Part shown: positions 25,740 to 35,357 of the stretch, piece after piece
How positions within the stretch are numbered: position 1 is the stretch's first letter
Layout: every line of letters starts with the position of its first letter
Assembly (NCBI RefSeq): GCF_003410055.1
Contig: NZ_QUZK01000047.1
Span: forward strand, 1 to 64,000
Reading direction: 5' to 3'
DNA length: 64,000 bases
DNA from: Wenzhouxiangella sediminis
GTDB lineage: Bacteria > Pseudomonadota > Gammaproteobacteria > Xanthomonadales > Wenzhouxiangellaceae
Notes under the pieces: model-generated
Told to the model about the DNA's origin: nothing
The model's input: only the letters and a program-made list of their open reading frames with translations
The model's database searches: none
Program-made: the position numbers and the translations under genes

Positions 25740-27353
25740 ATGCGCCGCTGGAACGGCTGGGGTGACGAGTCTGCGGCGATGGCCCTGCCGGGCTCGGCGG
25801 CTGCCCTGCTGGCCGAGCTGCTCGGTCCGTCGGCGCCCCTGCCCGATGCCGGGCTGGCCGAGGTGATCGCGCGCGTTCCGGAATCACGCCTGGGCGGTGG
25901 CGACCACCACTTGCTGGAGACCGATCCGGAGCTCCGCGTTCGTCACGCGCGCGGCCAGAGCCTGCCCGACTGGCTGGCCATGCGCTCGGGCGAGTTCGGC
26001 GTCTTCCCCGACGCGGTCGCCCGGCCCGAGAGTGGCGAGCAGGTGCGCGAGTTGCTGCGCCTGGCGGCCGAGCGCGACTTCATCGTGATTCCCTACGGCG
26101 GCGGCACCTCGGTGGCCGGGCATATCACGCCCGCGGCGGGCGCTCGCCCGGTCGTCACCCTGGCCCTGACGAAGATGAACCGCCTGCTCGATCTCGACGA
26201 GACCAGCGGCATCGCCACCTTCGGTGCCGGCGCCCGCGGGCCGGAGGTCGAGGCACAGCTGCGCGCCCGCGGCTACACCCTGGGACATTTCCCGCAGTCC
26301 TGGGAGCTGTCGACGCTCGGCGGCTGGGTGGCCAGCCGGTCCAGCGGACAGCAGTCGCTGCGCTACGGGCGCATCGAGCAGCTCTTTGCCGGCGGACGGG
26401 TGGAGACACCGGCCGGGCCGCTCGACCTGCCGACCTTTCCGGCCTCGGCCGCAGGGCCCGACCTGCGCGAGTTGGTGCTCGGCTCGGAAGGGCGGCTGGG
26501 CGTGATCACCGAAGTGCGCGTGCGGGTCAGCCCGCTGCCCGAGGACGAGCGCTTCGAGACCCTGTTCCTGCCCGACTGGCAACGCGCCTTCGGCTGCGCC
26601 CGCGAACTCGCCCGGCAACGCATCGGCCTGTCGATGTTGCGCGTGGCCAACCCGGCCGAGACCTTCACCGGCCTGCGCCTGGCCGTGGACGAGAGCCAGC
26701 TCGGCTGGTTCGAGCGCCTACTGCGCCTGCGCGGCGTCGGCGAGGGCAAGTGCATGCTCACTCTCGGCTACACCGGTTCGACGGTGGCGGTCGCCGAAAC
26801 CCGCCGGCAGGCCCGACGCATCCTGAAACGGCACGGCGCTGTCGGCCTGATGGCGGGCAAGCTGGGCGCGAAGTGGGCGCACGGCCGCTTCCGCTATCCC
26901 TACCTGCGCGAGGCCCTGTGGCAACTCGGCTACGCGGTCGACACCTTCGAGACGGCGCTGGACTGGTCGCGGGTCGACGGCTACATCCATGATGTCGAAG
27001 CCCGCGTGGCCGCGGCGCTCGCCGACCACGGCGAGCGCGTTCACGTGTTCACGCATCTCTCTCACGTCTACCGGCAGGGCTCGAGCGCCTACACCAGCTA
27101 TCTCTATCGCGTCGGTGACGACTACGACACGACGCTGGCGCGCTGGCGCACCGTCAAGGCCGTCGCCAGCCAGGCCATCGTCGACTGGGGCGGCACGATC
27201 AGCCACCAGCACGGCGTGGGCCGCGACCATGCGCCCTACCTGGCCGCCGAGAAGGGCGAGCTGGGCCTGGATGCGCTGGCCTCCCTGTTTCACCGCTTCG
27301 ACCCGGACGGGCGCATGAATCCCGGCGTGTTGCTGCCGGAGGATCGCTCGTGA
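25740..27353 (+). CDS. FAD-binding oxidase, alkyl-dihydroxyacetone-phosphate synthase-like
   Basis: 537 residues. The FAD PCMH-type domain is marked by VIPYGGGTSVAGHI and WELSTLGGWVASRSSGQQS, and the C-terminal substrate domain ends with GGTISHQHGVGRDH and FDPDGRMNPGVLL, close to eukaryotic AGPS and bacterial relatives. AGPS exchanges the acyl chain of acyl-DHAP for a fatty alcohol, creating the ether bond of ether lipids. The next two genes follow with GTGA/ATGA overlaps. Other flavin oxidases (D-lactate, glycolate type) share the fold, so the exact reaction is not certain. Confidence 0.8.
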   Translation: MRRWNGWGDESAAMALPGSAAALLAELLGPSAPLPDAGLAEVIARVPESRLGGGDHHLLETDPELRVRHARGQSLPDWLAMRSGEFGVFPDAVARPESGEQVRELLRLAAERDFIVIPYGGGTSVAGHITPAAGARPVVTLALTKMNRLLDLDETSGIATFGAGARGPEVEAQLRARGYTLGHFPQSWELSTLGGWVASRSSGQQSLRYGRIEQLFAGGRVETPAGPLDLPTFPASAAGPDLRELVLGSEGRLGVITEVRVRVSPLPEDERFETLFLPDWQRAFGCARELARQRIGLSMLRVANPAETFTGLRLAVDESQLGWFERLLRLRGVGEGKCMLTLGYTGSTVAVAETRRQARRILKRHGAVGLMAGKLGAKWAHGRFRYPYLREALWQLGYAVDTFETALDWSRVDGYIHDVEARVAAALADHGERVHVFTHLSHVYRQGSSAYTSYLYRVGDDYDTTLARWRTVKAVASQAIVDWGGTISHQHGVGRDHAPYLAAEKGELGLDALASLFHRFDPDGRMNPGVLLPEDRS

Positions 27354-28987
27354 AGCACCTCGACGGCTGGCAGCCCGGGCAGCGCGCGGCGGGGCTCGAT
27401 CGCCTGGCCGGTGACGGGGAACCCTGGGACCTGGTCGTCGTCGGCGGCGGCATCACCGGCGCCGGGGTGCTGCGCGAAGCCGCCCGCCGCGGCTGGCGCG
27501 TGCTGCTGGTCGAGCAGCGCGACTTCGCCTGGGGCACCTCCAGCCGCTCGGCGCGGATGATCCACGGCGGCCTGCGCTATCTCACCCAGGGCGACCTGCG
27601 CCTGACTCGCGAAGCGGTGGCCGAGCGCGAGCGATTGTTGCGCGAGGCGCCCGGCCTGGTCGACGAGCTGCCCTTCCTGTATCCGGTTCGCAAGGGTGAA
27701 TTCCCGGGCCGCCGCGTCTTTTCCTCGCTGCTGTGGTTCTACGATCGCTTCGCCGGCCGCTCCCGGCATCGATTCCACTCGGCCGAAGAGACCGCCTGGC
27801 TTCTGCCCGGTCTCGATGAAGCGGGTCTGCAAGGCGCGGTCGGCTACGTCGACGCGGTCACCGACGATGCTCGCCTGGTCATGCGCCTGCTGGCCGCGGC
27901 GCGCCGCGACGGCGGGGAAGCGTTCAACTACCTGCGCGCCGAAGGCCTGCAGCGCGGTGAGGACGGCGTCGAAGGCGTCGAGCTGGTCGACGAAGTCGAC
28001 GGCCGCCGGCTGACGCTCGAGGCCCGCTGTGTGGTCAACGCCACCGGCGCCTGGGCGGACCGCCTGCGCGATTCGGTCGGCGGCGCGCCGCGCCTGCGTC
28101 CGCTCAAGGGCTCGCACCTGGTGGTGCCGGCCTGGCGATTGCCGGTCTTCCAGGCCCTGGCCTGTCGCCATCCACGCGACGGGCGCTTCGTCTACCTGTA
28201 TCCCTGGGCCGGCCGCACCGTCGTCGGCACCACCGATTTCGACTACGAAGGCGATCTCGACGAGGAGCCCGGCATCTCCCGCGCCGAGGTCGCCTACCTG
28301 CTCGAAGCCGTGCACGCGCAGTTCCCGGCCGCCGGCATCGACGAAGGCGACATCGTCTCCACCTGGTCGGGCATCCGCCCGATCGTGGCGAAAGCCGGAG
28401 ACGACCCGGCGCGCATCGCGCCCTCGAAGGCCAGCCGCGACCATGTCGTCTTCGTCGAGGACGGCCTGGTGACTGTCACCGGCGGCAAGCTCACCACCTT
28501 CCGGCTGATGGCCAACGACGTGCTGCGGCGCGCCGCGCGGCGCGTCGGCCGGGCGTTCGCGGCCGATCACGAAACCCCCGTCTTCTCGCCCGCCCCCGCC
28601 CATCTGCCGGGCCTGCGCTTCGACAACGAATTGCCGCGCCGCCTCGGCGGGACCTACGGCACGGCCGCGGTGCGGCTGCTGGCCGAAGCCGGCGCGGAAG
28701 AACGCGAGCCCGTGCCGGGCACCGACACGCTCTGGGCCGAGTTGGCCTGGTCGGCGCGGCGCGAGGCGGTGGTGCACCTCGACGACCTGCTGCTGCGCCG
28801 CAGCCGCGTGGGCCTGCTGCTCGACGACGGCGGCGCGTCCCTGGCCGAGCGCGTCGAGGCCCTGTGTCGACGCGACCTTGGCTGGGACGCGTTACGGTGG
28901 GAAGAAGAATGGCAACGCTACCGCGCGATCCACGCGGCACGCTACGCCGTGCCGCATCGGGATCGTCCGGGGGAGAAGCAACGATGA
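27350..28987 (+). CDS. glpD: Glycerol-3-phosphate dehydrogenase/oxidase (GlpD-like)
   Basis: 545 residues from GTG at 27350, with GGAGG seven bases upstream and the start overlapping the previous stop. The dinucleotide site is VVVGGGITGAGVLREAA (30-46), followed by SSRSARMIHGGLRYL and the substrate-domain TWSGIRPIV and GGKLTTFRLMA, all typical of FAD-dependent GlpD. It oxidises sn-glycerol-3-phosphate to DHAP at the membrane, feeding electrons to quinones. DHAP is also the entry substrate of the ether-lipid route suggested by the upstream gene. Confidence 0.9.
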   Translation: MKHLDGWQPGQRAAGLDRLAGDGEPWDLVVVGGGITGAGVLREAARRGWRVLLVEQRDFAWGTSSRSARMIHGGLRYLTQGDLRLTREAVAERERLLREAPGLVDELPFLYPVRKGEFPGRRVFSSLLWFYDRFAGRSRHRFHSAEETAWLLPGLDEAGLQGAVGYVDAVTDDARLVMRLLAAARRDGGEAFNYLRAEGLQRGEDGVEGVELVDEVDGRRLTLEARCVVNATGAWADRLRDSVGGAPRLRPLKGSHLVVPAWRLPVFQALACRHPRDGRFVYLYPWAGRTVVGTTDFDYEGDLDEEPGISRAEVAYLLEAVHAQFPAAGIDEGDIVSTWSGIRPIVAKAGDDPARIAPSKASRDHVVFVEDGLVTVTGGKLTTFRLMANDVLRRAARRVGRAFAADHETPVFSPAPAHLPGLRFDNELPRRLGGTYGTAAVRLLAEAGAEEREPVPGTDTLWAELAWSARREAVVHLDDLLLRRSRVGLLLDDGGASLAERVEALCRRDLGWDALRWEEEWQRYRAIHAARYAVPHRDRPGEKQR

Positions 28988-30555
28988 GCGCAAGCGACAA
29001 CACCGAACCGCTGATCCTGGCCATCGACAACGGCACGCAGAGCATCCGCGCCCTGCTGTTCGACGCCCGCGGCGAACTCGTCGGGCGCCACAAGATCGAG
29101 ATCGAGCCCTGGTTTTCCGACGCGCCGGGCTGGGCCGAACAGGAGCCCGAACTGTTCTGGGCCGAGATCGGCCGGGCTTCTCGCGCGCTCTGGGACGAAG
29201 GCCACGACCCGTCCCGCGTGGCCGCGGTGGCGGTGACCACCCAGCGCGGAACGCAGATCTGCCTGGACGCCGACGGCCGCCCGCTGCGCCCGGCGATTCT
29301 CTGGACCGACCGTCGCCGCGTCGACATCGACGAGCTGCCGAAGATGCCGCTGCACTGGCGATTGCTGATCGGGCTGACCGCCCGCGGCAAGGCCCTGGCG
29401 AACATGCGCGAGAACGCCGAGTGCAACTGGCTGGCGGTCAACGAGCCCGAGACCTGGCGCAAGACCGCCGCTTTCGTCGGGCTGTCGGGTTTCCTCAACC
29501 ACCGGCTGACCGGGCGGCTGGCCGATTCGGTCGGCAGCCAGGTCGGCTACATTCCCTTCGACTATCGTGGTCGTCGCTGGGCCGGACCGAAGAGCTGGCG
29601 CTGGCCGGCCCTGTCGATCCGGCGCGAACAGCTGCCCGAACTGGTCCAGCCGGGCGAACAGCTCGGCGAGCTGACTGCATCGGCCGCCGAGCACCTGGGC
29701 CTGGGCGCCGGCGTGCCGGTCATGGCCGCCGGTGCCGACAAGGCCTGCGACCTGGTCGGCGCTGGCGTCACCGACCGCCACGCCGCCTGCATCAGCTTCG
29801 GCACCCGCTCGACGGTGAGCGTCCACAGCGCGCGCTATTTCGAGGCCAAACCGCCGATGCCCGCCTTCCCGGCCGCCCGCCACGGCTACTTCATGGTCGA
29901 GTCGGCCGTGCCGCGCGGGTTCTGGATGGTGAGCTGGTTCAAGGAGCAGTTCGGGCTCGCCGAGCGCCAGCGCGCCGAGGCCGCCGGCGTCACCGCCGAA
30001 TCCCTGCTCGACGAGCTGGTGGCCGACGTGCCGCCGGGCTCGCTCGGCCTGATGCTGCAGCCCTACTGGGGCAACGACATCGACTCCGGGCCGGAGGCCA
30101 AGGGCTCGATCATCGGTTTCGGCGACGTGCACACCCGCGCCCATCTCTACCGCGCCCTGCTCGAGGGCGTGGCCTACGAGCTGCGTCACGGCGCCGAGCG
30201 CATCGAGCGTCGCTCGAGCCGGCGATTGCAGGTGCTGCGCGCCTGCGGCGGCGGGGCGCGTTCGGACACGGTGATGCAGATCACCGCCGACATCTTCGAC
30301 TGCCCGGTCGAGCGCCCGCATACCGTCGAGACCTCCGGCCTGGGCGCGGCGGTGCTGGCCGCCTACGGCCTGGGCTGGTACCCGAGCGTGCGTGTGGCCA
30401 TCAACGAGATGACGCGCGTCGGCCACCGCATCGAGCCGGACGCAGACAACCACGCCGTCTACGAAAAACTCTATCGCCGGGTCTACCAGCGCCTGTACAA
30501 GCGCCTGGCGCCGCTCTACCGCGACATCCGCGAGATCACGGGCTACCCGGACTAG
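28984..30555 (+). CDS. FGGY-family carbohydrate kinase
   Basis: 523 residues. The N-terminal LAIDNGTQSIRALLFD phosphate-1 motif and the C-terminal ACGGGARSDTVMQITADIF and TSGLGAAVLAAYGLG identify an FGGY kinase (glycerol/xylulose/rhamnulose kinase family). ATG at 28984 overlaps the glpD stop. In an operon with GlpD- and AGPS-like genes, glycerol or a related triol is a reasonable guess for substrate, but the active-site motifs are not close enough to glycerol kinase to call glpK. The 3' end overlaps thiI by 20 bases in convergent orientation. Confidence 0.85.
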   Translation: MSASDNTEPLILAIDNGTQSIRALLFDARGELVGRHKIEIEPWFSDAPGWAEQEPELFWAEIGRASRALWDEGHDPSRVAAVAVTTQRGTQICLDADGRPLRPAILWTDRRRVDIDELPKMPLHWRLLIGLTARGKALANMRENAECNWLAVNEPETWRKTAAFVGLSGFLNHRLTGRLADSVGSQVGYIPFDYRGRRWAGPKSWRWPALSIRREQLPELVQPGEQLGELTASAAEHLGLGAGVPVMAAGADKACDLVGAGVTDRHAACISFGTRSTVSVHSARYFEAKPPMPAFPAARHGYFMVESAVPRGFWMVSWFKEQFGLAERQRAEAAGVTAESLLDELVADVPPGSLGLMLQPYWGNDIDSGPEAKGSIIGFGDVHTRAHLYRALLEGVAYELRHGAERIERRSSRRLQVLRACGGGARSDTVMQITADIFDCPVERPHTVETSGLGAAVLAAYGLGWYPSVRVAINEMTRVGHRIEPDADNHAVYEKLYRRVYQRLYKRLAPLYRDIREITGYPD

Positions 30556-32023
30556 CCCCACTTGGGGCCAACTTCTGCATTCCGCGGATGCCGCCGCGGA
30601 AGCTCCAGGCCCGGAAACCCTCCCGCTGCATCGCTTCGGCCAGCCAGGCGCTCTTGAGCCCGAATTCGCAGACCAGCAGGTACTCGCGGTCCTTCGGCAG
30701 CGAACCGGCGAAACGGCAGGCGCGATCGAAATCGAGCTGGACGGAATCCGGCCAGGCCCAGCGCCCGTGCGCCTGCTCGTCGCGCAGGTCGATGACCGCC
30801 ACGCCGTCGGGAACGTGATCCAGCGAGGCCTCGTCGCGGCGCGGGGTCGCGAATTGCTCGCGCTGGATCACTTCGGCCTCGTCGACCAGGCGGTCGATCA
30901 GGTCCGAGTCGATGCGTTCCTCGAGCCGGTCCAGGGCCGCGGCGCGCGCGCCGGTGACCGGCCGGCCGCCGTCGAGGGCGCAGAACTCCGCGTTGCCCGA
31001 GCTGGCCTCGAAGGTGCCGATCTCGCGGGCGCGTTCGAGAATGGCTTCCTTGTTGAGCCCCACCAGCGGGCGCAGGATGGGCAGCTCGGTGCGAGCACCG
31101 ATTGCGCCCAGGTTGGCCAGGGTCTGGGACGACACCTGCCCCAGCGCCTCGCCGGTGACCAGGGCCCCGGCCTTGCTGCGGCGGGCCAGGCGGTCGGCGG
31201 CGCGCAGCATCAGGCGCTTGATCATCACCTGCCAGTAGTCGCCGCGGGTGTTGGCGCGAAGTTCGGCCACCACGGGCCGGAAGTCGACCACGAACAGCCG
31301 CGCCCGCGATCCCGCCAGCCAGCGCCGCTCCAGTTCGGTGAGCACGCGCTGCACGCCGGCAACCTGCTCCGGGCCGGCCAGGTCGAACAGCACGAAGTCC
31401 ATGTCCAGGCCCCTCAGCAGGAGCTGCCAGGCCGCGACCGCCGAGTCGAATCCGCCCGAGATCAGGGTCAGTGCACGGCCCTCGGTGCCCAGCGGCAGCC
31501 CGCCGGGGCCGGGCAAGGGGTTGCCGAACAGCACCGCGTCGTCGCGCCGGATTTCCACGTGCACGGCGACTTCCGGGTCGTCGAGGTCGACGCGGCCGCC
31601 GGCTTCGACCAGCGCCGCGCCGAGGCGCCGCGCGACCCCGGCGCTGAGTTCGCGAGCGAGGCCGTTGCCGACCCGTCTGGGCCGCACGGCGAAGCGCCGG
31701 TTCTTCACCTCGCCGGCGAACAGCGCGGTGCCGGCCTCGACGATGTCGTCGAGCGATTCCCATTCCAGCGCGTGCGCCGCGCGCACGGACTGCACGCCGA
31801 ATACCCGGGCGAGCACCGGCGCCGTCGAGGCCGGCACGCCGTGAATGTCGATGCGGTCGCGGCTGTCGGCAATGCGCGATTCGAAGCCCTCGCGCTCGAG
31901 CGCGGCCTTGAGGTTGCTGCGCAGCCGGCGCTGGAAGCGCCGCCGCGTGTGCGAGGACTTGGTCGAGATCTCGCCGGACAGGGTCAGCGACAACAGCGGC
32001 TGCAGTTCGGGCCGGGTGGACAT
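30536..32023 (-). CDS. thiI: tRNA sulfurtransferase ThiI with rhodanese domain
   Basis: 495 residues. Order: N-terminal ferredoxin-like and THUMP domain (about 1-165), PP-loop AANH domain with SGGFDSAVAAW (189-199), and C-terminal rhodanese-like domain with the persulfide Cys452 in LLVCEFGLKS. It transfers sulfur to uridine 8 of tRNA (4-thiouridine) and to ThiS in thiazole synthesis. The rhodanese extension is characteristic of gammaproteobacterial ThiI and is intact. Confidence 0.93.
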   Translation of the reverse strand: MSTRPELQPLLSLTLSGEISTKSSHTRRRFQRRLRSNLKAALEREGFESRIADSRDRIDIHGVPASTAPVLARVFGVQSVRAAHALEWESLDDIVEAGTALFAGEVKNRRFAVRPRRVGNGLARELSAGVARRLGAALVEAGGRVDLDDPEVAVHVEIRRDDAVLFGNPLPGPGGLPLGTEGRALTLISGGFDSAVAAWQLLLRGLDMDFVLFDLAGPEQVAGVQRVLTELERRWLAGSRARLFVVDFRPVVAELRANTRGDYWQVMIKRLMLRAADRLARRSKAGALVTGEALGQVSSQTLANLGAIGARTELPILRPLVGLNKEAILERAREIGTFEASSGNAEFCALDGGRPVTGARAAALDRLEERIDSDLIDRLVDEAEVIQREQFATPRRDEASLDHVPDGVAVIDLRDEQAHGRWAWPDSVQLDFDRACRFAGSLPKDREYLLVCEFGLKSAWLAEAMQREGFRAWSFRGGIRGMQKLAPSGASPGSP

Positions 32024-32102
32024 GATCGGGGTGGAAAGTGAATCTGACTTATCAGGTGGGGCGGCGTGAACGAAACGTCAAGGTGACCCGCAACGCGGGT
32101 CA

Positions 32103-32131
32103 TCCCGGAAACGACGAAGTCGTTATCCGGG
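32103..32131. repeat. REP-like palindrome upstream of the DUF2784 gene
   Basis: TCCCGGA ... TCCGGGA arms enclose a second pair AACGAC/GTCGTT, followed by CCTTCC. It belongs to the same TCCCGG-type family seen at 32.7, 36.9 and 44.4-44.6 kb. Confidence 0.55.
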
Positions 32132-32196
32132 ACCTTCCATCCGCAGGCACCTTCAGAGAGCAGGCCCCGGATCAAGTTCGCGGCTACCATGCCCCC

Positions 32197-32622
32197 ATGA
32201 CCCGCGAGTTTTTCCAGAGTCTTCCCTTTCCGGGCTTGCTGGCCGACGCGATCCTGGTTGTCCACGCCCTGTTCGTGCTCTTCGTGGTCGGCGGACAGGT
32301 GCTGGTGATGATCGGCTGGGCGCGGGGCTGGGACTGGGTGCGCAACCCCTGGTTCCGCTTCACGCACCTGGCGCTGATCGCCTTCATCGTCATCCAGACC
32401 TGGCTGGGCGAGCTCTGCCCGCTGACCGTCTGGGAGGGCTGGCTGCGCGAGGCCGCCGGCCAGGCGGCCTACGGCCAGAGCTTCATCCAGTACTGGCTGG
32501 GCAACCTGCTGTTCCTGGACCTGCCCTGGTGGGTGTTCCAGGTCGTCTACACCGCCTTCGGCGTGGTGGTCGTGGTCAGCTGGGTGCACTTTCCCCCGCG
32601 GCGGCGCGATCGGCGCCGCTAG
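32197..32622 (+). CDS. DUF2784 membrane protein
   Basis: 141 residues with three to four membrane segments (LLADAILVVHALFVLFVVGG, then LALIAFIVIQTWLGELCPLT, then WWVFQVVYTAFGVVVVVSW). The pattern DAILVVHALFVLFVV and the GE(L/I)CPLT..E..LR motif are typical of DUF2784. Function unknown. The start at 32197 excludes an upstream 53-codon extension that runs through a REP-like repeat. Confidence 0.85.
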   Translation: MTREFFQSLPFPGLLADAILVVHALFVLFVVGGQVLVMIGWARGWDWVRNPWFRFTHLALIAFIVIQTWLGELCPLTVWEGWLREAAGQAAYGQSFIQYWLGNLLFLDLPWWVFQVVYTAFGVVVVVSWVHFPPRRRDRRR

Positions 32623-32630
32623 AGGCGAGG

Positions 32631-32749
32631 CCCCGGATCAAGTCCGGGGCGACGGGAGGGGGTTCCGGGCGACGGAAGGGGGGTCCGAGACGAAGCGGGT
32701 GGCGGTCAGGGACTTCCATAACCCGTCGTCCCGGCCCCCGAGCCGGGAC
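32631..32749. repeat. Two REP-like palindromes between convergent genes
   Basis: CCCCGGA-TCAAG-TCCGGGG (32631-32649) and GTCCCGGC...GCCGGGAC (32728-32749, 8-bp perfect arms) lie in the 145-bp gap. The second is identical, including its loop, to a copy at 36893-36914. Confidence 0.7.
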
Positions 32750-32767
32750 CTTCCAGGATTCTGCCGC

Positions 32768-35248
32768 CTAAAGCGATGCCGCGATCCCGCGCAGGGTGTC
32801 GGCCAGGGCTTCCAGGCGCTTGCGGGTCGCGCCCTCGGCGCGCGCGGCCTGTCCCGAGACGACACCGACGGCGGCATCGAGATCCTCGAGCAGTTCGGCG
32901 CCCGCCCCGCCGGATTCGCTGCGAGCGAGCACCTCGTCGAGCATCGCGCGCTGCTCGACGGTCAGCGTGTCGCTGCGCTCGAGCTGGTCGAGGTAGGCGC
33001 GCGCCACCACCGGCGAGTCGGGCCAGCTCAGGCGGGTCTGCGTCTGCGGGTTGAACAACTCGCCGTCGATGGCGGCCTTCGCCGCGGCGATCTCGTTTTC
33101 GCTGAGGTGCTCGCTGGGCAGCAGCTCGAACACGTCGATGCCGCGGGCGATCTCGGTGCCGTAGATGCGTCCGTCGTACCAGTAGGTCGACCAGTAGCCG
33201 CCCATCGTCAGTTCATCGCCGTTGACCGGGCCGCGGTCGAAGAACGCGATCTCGAAGGGATCGGACGAGTCGGTGAAATCGACCACCGACAACCCGCCCT
33301 GGTACCAGGCCTGGGCGAAGATGTCGCGGCCCGGTACGGGAATGATCGAGCCATTGTGGGCGACGCAGTTCTCTTCGGCGCTCTGCGGGGCGGGCATGTT
33401 GAAGTAGCCGCCGGCGACGAGCTCGCCGTCGACGATGTCGTAGATGGCGTCGGCACCCCAGTCGAGCGGGTCGGATGCCCGGCAGCGCGGCCGGCTGCCG
33501 CCGCCCCACTCGTCGGTGAACAGCACCTTGGTGCCGTCGTTGTTGAAGGTGGCCGAGTGCCAGTAGGCGAAGCCGGGGTCGACCACTTCGTCGATGCGCT
33601 TCGGCGCCATCGGATCGGAGATGTCGAAGATGATGCCGTTGCCCGAGCAGGCGCCGGCGGCCAGCTGCTTCTCCGGGTACACGGTGATGTCGTGGCAGTG
33701 GTCGGTCTGGTTGGTTTCCTGGGTGTCGTCGCCATGATCGCCGCCGGCCCACAGGCCGGCCAGTTCGCCCGTCTCCGTGTCGGCGAAGACCGCCGGGCTG
33801 TCGACGATGCGCGCATCGGCTGGACGGTCGACCGGGATCTCGACGATGTCGATGCGGAACAGCGCGGTGCGCTCGTCGCCGTAGCGGCGGGTGTCGACGC
33901 AGCCTGCCATTTCCTCTTCCTCGCGCACCGGGGCGGTGCCGGAGTTGTAGACGATCAGCGAGCTGCCCGGCGAACCGTCGCCCGAGACGATGGTGTGGGT
34001 ATGCGAGCCGCGGCAGGTCTGCACCGCGCCGACCTGCACCGGGCGGGTCAGGTCGGAGATGTCGAAGATGCGCAGGCCGCGGAAGCGTTCCTCGCTGACC
34101 TTGCCGGCCACGCCCATCAGGCCGCAGTCGACGCGGGCGCGCATGTCCTGCACCGACATGATCAGCAGGTCGCCGGCGATCGAGACGTCGCCCTGGCCGC
34201 CGGGGCAAACGACCGAACTCATGAGCCGTGGTGCGCCCTCGCCGCTGATGTCGTAGACGTTGAAGCCGTGGTAGTTGCCGGCCACCATCACCTCGTCGGT
34301 GAATGCCATATCCGTGTTCGAGAAGCTCAGCAGCGACGGACGCGGCTTGCCGTCGTTCGGGCGGATGGCGTCGCCTTCGCTTTCATCGCCGGCTTCGGCG
34401 GCCTCGTCCTCTTTTTCTTCTTCCTGGTCTTCGTCGTCCGCCTCGTCTTCGTCGTCACGCGGGATCGGCCGGCCCGCCGGGTGTTCGGGGTCGAAGAAAC
34501 CGTCGGGCTTGGGCAGGGCGGCGACCCGTTCCAGATTGGAGATTGCCTCGCCGGCATCGCGGAAGCCGGCGGCCAGGCCCACGCGCGGATCCGGCGAGAA
34601 ACCGGCCAGCATGGCGGTCATGCGCTCGATTTCCGATTCCTGGTCGTTGACGATATCGGTGGCGAACTCGTAGAGCACCGGGTCCTGGGCCGAGCCGCGG
34701 GTTTCGAGCAGTTCGTCGACCATGGTGATGGCGCCCTGGTGGTGCTCGATCATCAGCTGCAGGTAGAGGCGGTCGAAGTCCGGCCCGCTGGCCGCTTCCA
34801 GCTCGGCCATCTCCTCCGGGCTGGCCATGCCGGCCATGTCGTGGTGCGTGTGCATGGCGTGGTGCGCGGACGGATCGGGCACGTCCTCGCCGCGTTCGCG
34901 CAGCCAGTCCTGCATGAAGGCGATCTCGTCGGTCTGCGAAGCGGTGATTCGTTCGGCCAGCTCCGTCATTTCGTTGCGACCGGTGCGTTCGGCCACCAGT
35001 TCGGACATCACCAGGGCCTGGTGATGATGCGGAATCATGTCCGCCATGAAGGTCACGTCGGCTTGCGAGTAGCCGATGCCGGCCAGGTCGGTGGCCTCCT
35101 CGGCGCTGATTGTGCGGCTGGCCTCGCCGGGCTTGCCGGGCTGGATGATCGGCGCCTGTGCCATGGCGGCCGGCATCAGGCCCACTGCGGCCACAAGGGC
35201 GAATACAAGGGCGCAAAGGCGCTGGTCAGGCTTCGAAACTGCGGGCAT
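32768..35248 (-). CDS. Secreted DUF305 plus beta-propeller (LVIVD-type) protein
   Basis: 826 residues. A signal peptide (LCALVFALVAAVGLMPAAMA) precedes a DUF305 domain (about 35-210) with paired histidine motifs DMIPHHHQALVMSEL and MIEHHQGAITMVDELL. An acidic Asp/Glu-rich linker (about 245-280, EDEADDEDQEEEKEDE) leads to an LVIVD/YVTN-like propeller (FNVYDISGEGAPRL, LRIFDISDLTRPVQVG, GIIFDISDPMAPKRI) and a C-terminal helical tail. The His-rich DUF305 may bind metal; periplasmic location is predicted. The start at 35248 was preferred over a GTG 25 codons upstream because it places the signal peptide at the N terminus. Function unknown. Confidence 0.82.
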   Translation of the reverse strand: MPAVSKPDQRLCALVFALVAAVGLMPAAMAQAPIIQPGKPGEASRTISAEEATDLAGIGYSQADVTFMADMIPHHHQALVMSELVAERTGRNEMTELAERITASQTDEIAFMQDWLRERGEDVPDPSAHHAMHTHHDMAGMASPEEMAELEAASGPDFDRLYLQLMIEHHQGAITMVDELLETRGSAQDPVLYEFATDIVNDQESEIERMTAMLAGFSPDPRVGLAAGFRDAGEAISNLERVAALPKPDGFFDPEHPAGRPIPRDDEDEADDEDQEEEKEDEAAEAGDESEGDAIRPNDGKPRPSLLSFSNTDMAFTDEVMVAGNYHGFNVYDISGEGAPRLMSSVVCPGGQGDVSIAGDLLIMSVQDMRARVDCGLMGVAGKVSEERFRGLRIFDISDLTRPVQVGAVQTCRGSHTHTIVSGDGSPGSSLIVYNSGTAPVREEEEMAGCVDTRRYGDERTALFRIDIVEIPVDRPADARIVDSPAVFADTETGELAGLWAGGDHGDDTQETNQTDHCHDITVYPEKQLAAGACSGNGIIFDISDPMAPKRIDEVVDPGFAYWHSATFNNDGTKVLFTDEWGGGSRPRCRASDPLDWGADAIYDIVDGELVAGGYFNMPAPQSAEENCVAHNGSIIPVPGRDIFAQAWYQGGLSVVDFTDSSDPFEIAFFDRGPVNGDELTMGGYWSTYWYDGRIYGTEIARGIDVFELLPSEHLSENEIAAAKAAIDGELFNPQTQTRLSWPDSPVVARAYLDQLERSDTLTVEQRAMLDEVLARSESGGAGAELLEDLDAAVGVVSGQAARAEGATRKRLEALADTLRGIAASL

Positions 35249-35357
35249 CGAGTGCTTCCTGGAACGGGACGAGCCGCAGAATCTAGCAGATTCATGGCGA
35301 CGGGGTGTCGGCGGGCTCGACACGCACTCGCTGCCGCGCCGCGGCCTGCGGGCTGGA

